A DNA stretch of 25,878 nucleotides from Nitratiruptor sp. (GTDB lineage: Bacteria > Campylobacterota > Campylobacteria > Campylobacterales > Nitratiruptoraceae): contig WGAX01000046.1 of the NCBI GenBank assembly GCA_015494595.1, positions 1 through 25,878 of the forward strand. Reading direction: 5' to 3'. This document shows positions 20,626-25,878 of the stretch, piece after piece. The position numbers and the translations under genes are program-made. Position 1 is the stretch's first letter, and each line of letters starts with the position of its first letter. The notes beneath the pieces were generated by a model. That model worked only from the letters and a program-made list of their open reading frames with translations. It made no database searches and had not been told where the DNA came from.

Positions 20626-21536
20626 AAGAGTTGAAAATATTAGCGATTATTATCGTATTGGTAGGGATTACCTACTGGGGGATTGAGCCGTATGCTCATT
20701 CGCAGATGCACCCCCATCACGAGCCGGCTACATTTAGTTATGGCGATTTGAAAGCATTGGCTACCAAAGGGGATGCAAAAAAAGGAGCAACGGCTATTAT
20801 GAATAATGGCTGTACGGGATGTCACTCTATTAAGAGCCAAAATGTCCCAGCTCCTATGGATCCAGTAAGTGCAAGTGCTAGCTATGGTGTTAATCCACCA
20901 GATCTTAGCAATATCGGTGCAGTTGTAGATCAAAAATTCTTGGCAAATTTCATTAAAAATCCTGTAAAAGCCTTCAAATTGGCGCATAAATTTAATGACA
21001 ATAAACCTTTTCCAATGCCAGCTTTTTATGGAAGCGATCAAGATCTAGCTGACATCGTTGCTTATCTTGTTTCAATTGCTCCAAAAGAGATCTCACCGAA
21101 AGAGGCTTTTAGAACTGCGTGTGGTAGATGTCACAATCTACGCTATGACAAGTGGACAGTTATTGGTGAGAAGCCAAAATTTAAAAATGATATTGAAAAG
21201 GCTGATTTTGAGCTCAAACTTGCAAAGTATGAGGCAAACCTCAAAAAGTATCTTGGTACAACTCCTCCAGATTTGAGTATGTTTATTAGAAGCCGTGGAC
21301 ACGAGTATATTCGCGACTTTGTTGAAGATCCTCAAAAACTCCTCCATGGCACAGCAATGCCTAGAGTGGGTCTTACAAAAGAGGCTACAGAAAAAGTGGT
21401 AGCTTACTTGGAAAAAGTGGGTGATAGAAAGAAAGATAAAAGAAATAGCCTAGGACCTTGGGTATTGCTCTATTTTGTGATTTTTGCAATTCTTGCATAT
21501 TTGTGGAAACAGAAAATCTGGAGAGAGTTGCATTAA
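20622..21536 (+). CDS. petC: Diheme cytochrome c subunit of the bc1 complex
   Basis: The protein has 304 residues. Two heme motifs are visible: Cys64-x2-Cys67-His68 (CTGCHS) and Cys167-x2-Cys170-His171 (CGRCHN), each followed by a Met-containing segment (PMPAFYG; GTAMPRVG). A helix at the N-terminus (about 5-20) is a signal or anchor, and another lies at 281-298 (WVLLYFVIFAILAYLW). It takes the place of the single-heme cytochrome c1, as in other Campylobacterota. It accepts electrons from the Rieske centre. It is the last gene of the operon and is followed by a terminator. Confidence 0.95.
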   Translation: MKELKILAIIIVLVGITYWGIEPYAHSQMHPHHEPATFSYGDLKALATKGDAKKGATAIMNNGCTGCHSIKSQNVPAPMDPVSASASYGVNPPDLSNIGAVVDQKFLANFIKNPVKAFKLAHKFNDNKPFPMPAFYGSDQDLADIVAYLVSIAPKEISPKEAFRTACGRCHNLRYDKWTVIGEKPKFKNDIEKADFELKLAKYEANLKKYLGTTPPDLSMFIRSRGHEYIRDFVEDPQKLLHGTAMPRVGLTKEATEKVVAYLEKVGDRKKDKRNSLGPWVLLYFVIFAILAYLWKQKIWRELH

Positions 21537-21542
21537 TCTTTT

Positions 21543-21582
21543 GGAGGCTTTTGCCTCCTAACTTCTTCTTTAATCTTCTTTT
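21543..21582 (+). terminator. Terminator of the petABC operon
   Basis: GGAGGC (21543-21548), loop TTTT and GCCTCC (21553-21558) form a perfect six-base-pair stem, six bases after the petC stop. A T/C-rich stretch (TAACTTCTTCTTTAATCTTC) follows. This is an intrinsic terminator of good quality. Confidence 0.8.
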
Positions 21583-21592
21583 GTTAAAAATC

Positions 21593-21601
21593 TGCTACAA
21601 T
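21593..21601 (+). promoter_or_regulatory. Probable moaA promoter (extended -10)
   Basis: TGCTACAAT (TG at 21593-21594, TACAAT at 21596-21601) is an extended -10 identical to the one before the por operon. A start near 21608 gives a leader of about 19 bases. No -35 box is clear. Confidence 0.6.
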
Positions 21602-21626
21602 CTTGTAAAAAAAGCAAAGAGTTGTC

Positions 21627-22595
21627 ATGCTCATTGATGGACATGGAAGAAGAGTTAACTATCTACGTATATCCTTGACGGAGCGGTGCAATTTTCGCTG
21701 TCAATATTGCATGCCCCAAAAGCCATTTAGCTGGGTGCCAAAAGAGAATCTTTTATCATTTGAAGATCTTTTCAAGTTTGTCAAAGCTGCAATTGACGAG
21801 GGAATTACAAAGATTCGCCTTACAGGCGGCGAGCCAACGCTTAGGGCAGATTTAGATAAGTTTATCAAGATGATTTACGACTACAAGCCAGATATAGATT
21901 TGGCAATGACTACCAATGGCTATCTGCTTAAAGATATAGCAAAAGATCTCAAAGATGCTGGACTGAAGCGCTTAAATATCTCTTTGGACTCTCTCAAACC
22001 AGAGGTTGCAGCCAAGATTGCCGGCAAAGATGTATTAACAAATGTGTTGGCTGGCATTGAAGCTGCCCTTGATGTAGGGCTTAAAGTCAAAATCAATATG
22101 GTGCCATTAAAAGGTGTAAATGAAGATGAGATAGTGGATATTTTGGAGTTTTGTAAAGCAAGAGGTATGCAGGTGCGCTTTATTGAGTATATGGAGAATG
22201 TGCACGCCCATAGCGATCTAAAAGGGATGCACGGTAAGGAGATTTTAGAGCATATTAAAGAGCGCTATGAGATTGAAAAAGTTGGTAGAGTTGAAAGCAG
22301 CCCCGCATTTTTATACAGGCTCAAAGGAAATGACTACACTTTTGGGCTGATTGATCCACACAAACACGACTTTTGCGAAAGCTGCAACCGCATACGCCTG
22401 ACAGCCGAAGGGTATCTGATTCCGTGTCTCTACTTTGATGAGGCGATGAGTATCAAAGAGGCGGTGCAAAAGGGCGAGATTGATAAAGCGGTAGCTATTT
22501 TAAAAGAGGTTTTAGCCAATAAGCCTAAAGAGAATCGCTGGAGCGAAGAGATGAGTGAGGCTTCATCAAGAGCCTTTTATGAGACGGGAGGGTGA
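21627..22595 (+). CDS. moaA: GTP 3',8-cyclase MoaA (radical SAM)
   Basis: The protein has 322 residues. The radical SAM cluster motif is Cys21-x3-Cys25-x2-Cys28 (ERCNFRCQYCMP); the second, GTP-binding cluster is Cys250-x2-Cys253-x13-Cys267 with the Arg255 and Arg257 of CNRIRLT. It ends in Gly-Gly, the tail that MoaA inserts in its active site. With MoaC it makes cyclic pyranopterin monophosphate for molybdenum cofactor. queE starts one base after its stop, so a mixed molybdopterin-queuosine operon is likely. moeA lies further right on the other strand. Confidence 0.98.
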   Translation: MLIDGHGRRVNYLRISLTERCNFRCQYCMPQKPFSWVPKENLLSFEDLFKFVKAAIDEGITKIRLTGGEPTLRADLDKFIKMIYDYKPDIDLAMTTNGYLLKDIAKDLKDAGLKRLNISLDSLKPEVAAKIAGKDVLTNVLAGIEAALDVGLKVKINMVPLKGVNEDEIVDILEFCKARGMQVRFIEYMENVHAHSDLKGMHGKEILEHIKERYEIEKVGRVESSPAFLYRLKGNDYTFGLIDPHKHDFCESCNRIRLTAEGYLIPCLYFDEAMSIKEAVQKGEIDKAVAILKEVLANKPKENRWSEEMSEASSRAFYETGG

Positions 22596-22596
22596 T

Positions 22597-23355
22597 ATGG
22601 TCTATCTGGTAGAGCACTTCTACTCTATTCAAGGAGAGGGTAAGTTTATAGGCACGCCCAGCATCTTCTTTCGCTTTGGTGGCTGCAACCTTAAATGTCC
22701 TAGCTTTGGAGAGTATTTTATAAAGGGCAAAAAACTTTTTGGCTGCGATAGTGTCAGAGCGGTAAATAGAAAGCTTTTTGAAGAGGAGTGGCAAAGGGTA
22801 GAAGAGAGCCAAACTCTTGTTGATATTTTAGATGAGCATCTGAAAAATCTAGATTTCAAGCCCCATATCGTGCTTACAGGCGGCGAGCCTCTGCTCTATT
22901 GGAGTGATGAGGTATTTTACTCTTTTGTAGAGTATCTTGTAAATGAGGGCTTTATTGTAACCATTGAGACAAATGCTACTATTAAAATAGATTTTGCAAA
23001 GTTTCCAGCTTATAAAGATGCGGTTTTTGCGATGGCTGTAAAGCTCTCCAATAGTGGTGAGCCTTATGAAAAAAGAGTCAACAAAGAGGCTATAAGAGCC
23101 ATTGTAGAAAATACTCACTATAGCTTTTTTAAGTTTACTCTTGGGCGAGGTATTATTGAGTTTAGCGCTTATGATGAGATTGTTGATATTGTAGGGGATT
23201 ATCCAGAGGTGGAGGTTTTTTGTATGCCCTTGGGTGATCGGATTGATATTTTAAGAAAAAACGATAAAGTGGTAGCTGAATTTTGTATGCTCTATGGTTT
23301 TATCTATAGTGATAGACTGCAGGTAAGGCTTTGGAATAGAGAGAGGATGCGATGA
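22597..23355 (+). CDS. queE: 7-carboxy-7-deazaguanine synthase (radical SAM), queuosine pathway
   Basis: The protein has 252 residues, and ATG 22597 gives the classic opening VEHFYSIQGEGKFIGTPSIFFRF. The frame also reaches back to 22555, inside moaA, but GGAGGGTGAT fits 22597. The cluster cysteines are Cys30, Cys34 and Cys50: the usual CxxxCxxC is replaced by C-x3-C-x15-C, because an insertion splits the second and third cysteines. This variant is known in some QueE groups and in Campylobacter homologues as I recall. LTGGEPLLY is intact. It converts 6-carboxytetrahydropterin to CDG. queD overlaps its end by four bases. Confidence 0.92.
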   Translation: MVYLVEHFYSIQGEGKFIGTPSIFFRFGGCNLKCPSFGEYFIKGKKLFGCDSVRAVNRKLFEEEWQRVEESQTLVDILDEHLKNLDFKPHIVLTGGEPLLYWSDEVFYSFVEYLVNEGFIVTIETNATIKIDFAKFPAYKDAVFAMAVKLSNSGEPYEKRVNKEAIRAIVENTHYSFFKFTLGRGIIEFSAYDEIVDIVGDYPEVEVFCMPLGDRIDILRKNDKVVAEFCMLYGFIYSDRLQVRLWNRERMR

Positions 23356-23933
23356 TTATACGAAAGCTTTTTCGCTTTGAGAATGCCCATATTGTAAGGG
23401 GCTGTACCAGCAGACGATGTAGTGAGTCGATTCATGGACACTCCTATATTGTAGAGCTGCTTTTTAGCTCCAACTATTTAGATCGCGGGCAGATGGTATA
23501 TGATTTTGGATTGACCAAGCTTACGATTAAAGAGCTTATAGACTCATTTGATCATGCCATTACACTTTGGAGCGAGGATGATCCTGCATACTTAAAAGAT
23601 ATGAAACGCTGGAGCAAACGGTGGGTAGAGTTGCCTGTAAGCCCAAGTGCTGAGCAGTATAGCAGGGTGATTTTTTTAATGGTTGATCTTGTACTGCATA
23701 ATACGGTGATGGTTAATAAGGAAAAAGATGTTACAATACAGAGTGTCATTGTACACGAAACTGCTACAGGTTATGCCCAATGCACAAGGGAAGATGCATA
23801 CAGTATGCAAATGGGTGAGATTGCACTTGAGAAATTGCAATTTTCTCAAGGAGTCAAGGAGGAGTGGAGTGATCCTCAAATGTGGGATAAATTGTTAGCA
23901 GGGCAAAAGATTGTCAATCCAATAAAGATTTAA
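23352..23933 (+). CDS. queD: 6-carboxytetrahydropterin synthase (QueD/PTPS family)
   Basis: The protein has 193 residues. The zinc ligands are His13 (FENAH), His28 and His30 (SIHGHSY); a cysteine at 23, five residues before the His-Gly-His, is the probable catalytic base. DFGLTKLTIKELIDSFDHA is the family's DxxxLK-type segment, and SVIVHETATGYAQ brings the C-terminal glutamate. It converts dihydroneopterin triphosphate to 6-carboxytetrahydropterin, the QueE substrate. At 193 residues it is longer than the ~120-residue E. coli enzyme, with an internal segment from about 75 to 100 and a C-terminal extension, features I associate with Campylobacterota versions. The gene overlaps queE (ATGA). Confidence 0.9.
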   Translation: MIIRKLFRFENAHIVRGCTSRRCSESIHGHSYIVELLFSSNYLDRGQMVYDFGLTKLTIKELIDSFDHAITLWSEDDPAYLKDMKRWSKRWVELPVSPSAEQYSRVIFLMVDLVLHNTVMVNKEKDVTIQSVIVHETATGYAQCTREDAYSMQMGEIALEKLQFSQGVKEEWSDPQMWDKLLAGQKIVNPIKI

Positions 23934-23942
23934 GGAGGAGTA

Positions 23943-24605
23943 ATGAAAAAATTTGCACTATTATCGATTGTGGCAGCAGCGCTGCTTTTCGTAGGATGTG
24001 AAAAGAAGGAGCATCAAACAACACAAAATGTAGAGAAAAAGAGTGTAGAGCAAAAGAGTGTTAAAAGTGTAGCTGCACATTCTGCTCAAGCAGCAGTCAA
24101 AAAAGAGGGTAAAAAAATTGAGGAGCCTTTGCCAGGCGTTCCTATGCCTCCAAAAAGCTCACAATCTACAACAGCCAGCCAACAACCAGTAGCACAAAAA
24201 GTAGAAAAAACGGTACAAGAAGTAAAACAAGAAGCTATGAAGCAGGTAAATGAAGCTGCAAAAGAGGTGAAACAAGCTGCTCAAGCAGCAACCCAAGAGG
24301 CTAAAAAAACAGTTGCTGCTATACTTCCTGGTGCGGGAGCTGTAGCAGCTGGAAACAGTGCAGAGGGCAAAAAGATTTTTGCAAAATGTGCTTCTTGCCA
24401 CGGCAGTGATGGAAAAAGAAAAGCCCTTGGTAAATCTGCTCCTATTGCCGGTATGCCAAAAGATGAAGTTATTAAAAAGCTTAAGGGATATAAAGCTGGT
24501 ACACTCAATCAATATGGAATGGGCGCTTTGATGAAATCGCAAGCAGCTCCTCTTAGTGATAGTGAGATTGAGGCATTAGCAGCCTATATCTCTTCACTTA
24601 AATAG
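23943..24605 (+). CDS. Lipid-anchored monoheme cytochrome c with long helical linker
   Basis: The protein has 220 residues. The lipoprotein signal has LLFVGC with Cys19 as the modified residue. Residues 20-130 form a low-complexity, Lys/Glu/Gln/Ala/Val-rich linker; the part at 85-125 (repeats of VEKTVQEVKQEA, EAAKEVKQAAQA) should be helical. The C-terminal class I cytochrome has Cys149-x2-Cys152-His153 (CASCHGSDG) and a Met in MPKD or GALMKS. The domain resembles cytochrome c553. It may shuttle electrons from the bc1 complex to cbb3 oxidase while tied to the membrane. AAGGAGGAG before ATG is a very strong site. It lies nine bases after queD and may be cotranscribed. Confidence 0.88.
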   Translation: MKKFALLSIVAAALLFVGCEKKEHQTTQNVEKKSVEQKSVKSVAAHSAQAAVKKEGKKIEEPLPGVPMPPKSSQSTTASQQPVAQKVEKTVQEVKQEAMKQVNEAAKEVKQAAQAATQEAKKTVAAILPGAGAVAAGNSAEGKKIFAKCASCHGSDGKRKALGKSAPIAGMPKDEVIKKLKGYKAGTLNQYGMGALMKSQAAPLSDSEIEALAAYISSLK

Positions 24606-24624
24606 TGAGCTACAAGCTCACTAT
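24602..24624. terminator. Bidirectional hairpin between the cytochrome gene and moeA
   Basis: ATAGTGAGC (24602-24610), loop TACAA and GCTCACTAT (24616-24624) form a perfect nine-base-pair stem. It contains the cytochrome stop (24603-24605) and the moeA stop (24612-24610), so one element probably ends both convergent transcripts. T tracts are weak on both sides. Confidence 0.65.
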
Positions 24625-25818
24625 CTCTTGAGCAGATTTGGAGGTGAAGTTTGCAAGTGGAATAAAATTCACCTCCTCTGCCGCCAACTGTACCTCTTTA
24701 CCTACAATAATAAATCCATCCATCAAAGCTGCAGGCATTACCATACCCGGAGATCTTTTGGATAGAGGATAAAAATACTCTCCATCAAAGGTGCCAGGAA
24801 TCAATGTATCACGCCCCGGTTTATGGATGAGTTTTTCTTTGAGTTTTGTACGGATTGGTTGAATATAAGGGCGAGAGCTAGCGCTTAGCTTATTAATCAA
24901 GAATCTTCCAAAAAGCTCAAAATTTAAAATTGCAGCAAGAGGATTTCCAGGAAGATTGAGGATATAGGTATTATTAATTTTGCCAAGTGTTGTAGGTTTA
25001 CCAGGTTTTATATCTACTTTGCTAAAGAGGATTTGCATTCCCATCTCTTTAAAAGCCTCTTTGGTAAAGTCAGCCTCTCCTACACTTACGCCTCCGCTGG
25101 TTATGAGTAAGTCTGCATCAAGAGCATTTTGGATCGCCTCTTTGATTGCCTCTTTACTATCCTCAGTTTTGCCAATAAAACTTACTTTGCACCCTAACTC
25201 TTTTGCTCGGGCAAGTAAAGCAGGGGTATTGGAGTTGTATATATGAGAAGAGTGCAATGTTTCATAATGCATCTTCAATTCACTGCCTGTAGCAAAAATG
25301 GCTACTTTGACAGGTTGAAAAACTTCAATATAGGAGTACCCCTGGCTTGCTAGAAGGCCAATAGTATAAGCATTGATGATGTCGCCCTTTTTAACAATGA
25401 GAGAGCCTTTTTGTACATCTTCTCCAGCAAATCGCATATGGGCTTTTGGTTTGATAGATGAAGGCAAAATAACACTATCATCTTGTATTATAATTTCTTC
25501 AATGGGTACAATAGCTTCCGTACCTTTGGGAAGTTTTGCTCCTGTCATAATTTTTATAGCATTGCCCGTTTCCAAAGGGCTCTGAGGCTCTTGTGAAGCA
25601 AGTATTGTGGCTGCTACTTTTACCTTTTTACCGGCATCAGCCAATTTTACTGCATAGCCATCCATTGCGGAGTTGTCAAAATTTGGAAGATTGTAGCGAG
25701 CATAATACTCTTTTGCTGCTACTTTGTCTACTGCTTCTTCAAGGCATAGAGACTCTTTGGTTGGATTGGGAGATATTGTGTCAATTATTTTTAAAGCTTC
25801 TTTGATAGAGACAGCCAT
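24610..25818 (-). CDS. moeA: Molybdopterin molybdenumtransferase MoeA
   Basis: The protein has 402 residues. ATG 25818 is taken as start (AAAGGATC precedes it); the frame goes on to a GTG at 25860, but that part has no family match and overlaps the promoter. MoeA marks are NFDNSAMDGYAV near the N-terminus, IKIMTGAKLPKGTEAIVPIE, the molybdopterin-binding TSGGVSVGEADF and KPGKPTTLG, and NLPGNPLAAILNFELF. It inserts molybdenum into adenylated molybdopterin. It is transcribed towards the cytochrome gene and shares a hairpin with it. moaA is 2 kb away on the other strand. Confidence 0.96.
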   Translation of the reverse strand: MAVSIKEALKIIDTISPNPTKESLCLEEAVDKVAAKEYYARYNLPNFDNSAMDGYAVKLADAGKKVKVAATILASQEPQSPLETGNAIKIMTGAKLPKGTEAIVPIEEIIIQDDSVILPSSIKPKAHMRFAGEDVQKGSLIVKKGDIINAYTIGLLASQGYSYIEVFQPVKVAIFATGSELKMHYETLHSSHIYNSNTPALLARAKELGCKVSFIGKTEDSKEAIKEAIQNALDADLLITSGGVSVGEADFTKEAFKEMGMQILFSKVDIKPGKPTTLGKINNTYILNLPGNPLAAILNFELFGRFLINKLSASSRPYIQPIRTKLKEKLIHKPGRDTLIPGTFDGEYFYPLSKRSPGMVMPAALMDGFIIVGKEVQLAAEEVNFIPLANFTSKSAQEIVSL

Positions 25819-25829
25819 TTTTGATCCTT

Positions 25830-25838
25830 TGGTATAAT
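25830..25838 (+). promoter_or_regulatory. Rightward promoter for a gene beyond the window
   Basis: TGGTATAAT (TG at 25830-25831, TATAAT at 25833-25838) is a consensus extended -10 on the plus strand. An AAAAGGA-type ribosome site follows at about 25859-25867, right at the window edge, so a gene probably starts just outside. It faces the moeA promoter. Confidence 0.6.
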
Positions 25839-25850
25839 CAGATGCGAAAC

Positions 25851-25859
25851 ATTTTAGCA
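25851..25859 (-). promoter_or_regulatory. Probable moeA promoter (extended -10)
   Basis: On the minus strand TGCTAAAAT (TGC at 25859-25857, TAAAAT at 25856-25851) is an extended -10. A start near 25844 gives a leader of about 26 bases with AAAGGATC before the moeA ATG. It faces the plus-strand -10 at 25833-25838. Confidence 0.55.
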
Positions 25860-25878
25860 CAAAAGGATGGGAATTGGA

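Noticed and set aside
22555..22596. Upstream start of queE at 22555
   Set aside because: The extra residues lie inside moaA and do not match the QueE N-terminus; GGAGGGTGAT precedes 22597.
1..25878. Mobile element, prophage, CRISPR array or defence island
   Set aside because: No transposase, integrase, repeat-spacer pattern, terminal inverted repeats or recognised defence genes were seen; nearly all genes are housekeeping or respiratory.

Overview
The window looks like a chromosomal segment of a Campylobacterota (Epsilonproteobacteria) bacterium, probably a free-living, respiring, hydrothermal- or sulfidic-type lineage. The case rests on the cbb3-oxidase locus (ccoP end, DUF4006 protein, 33-aa protein, membrane protein, FixH-like protein, the order I recall from Campylobacter), the por order gamma-delta-alpha-beta, a QueE with an unusual cysteine spacing, a bc1 complex with a diheme c subunit, and promoters that carry an (often extended) -10 box without a clear -35. 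Genes are densely packed, with many ATGA-type overlaps. I see no phage, IS element, CRISPR array, rRNA or tRNA.

Layout. 1-1804: tail of the ccoNOQP locus and its accessory membrane genes. 1874-2684: rplM-rpsI. 2736-3575: a rhodanese and a small secreted protein. 3562-5233 (minus): a histidine kinase and OmpR-type regulator, divergent from a peptide-type binding protein (5310-6809). 6810-7133: the only gene-free stretch over 300 bases, with an extended -10 and a structured leader for the next operon. 7134-14683: one unbroken run of ten genes: porGDAB, a degenerate GGDEF-like protein, luxS, a 93-aa unknown, an MnmC-type methyltransferase, a membrane diguanylate cyclase and an AMMECR1 protein. 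14661-15790 (minus): ribE and thpR. 15862-18604: mnmG and a GT-B-like protein. 18700-21536: petABC (Rieske, cytochrome b, diheme cytochrome c), closed by a terminator. 21627-24605: moaA-queE-queD and a lipoprotein cytochrome c. 24610-25818 (minus): moeA. A rightward promoter lies at the right edge.

How it fits together. The bc1 complex, a lipid-anchored cytochrome c and cbb3 oxidase form a microaerobic respiratory chain. POR links acetyl-CoA and pyruvate with ferredoxin, as in the reductive TCA cycle. MnmG and the MnmC-like enzyme act on tRNA U34; QueD and QueE make the queuosine precursor; MoaA and MoeA make molybdenum cofactor.

No gene cassette here is convincingly a new defence or mobile system. 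The best candidates for something undescribed are the structured por leader, the degenerate GGDEF-like protein cotranscribed with por and luxS, the 93-aa unknown beside luxS, and several regulatory arrangements: a terminator inside a signal-peptide coding region, a probable leaderless gene, and face-to-face promoters at moeA.
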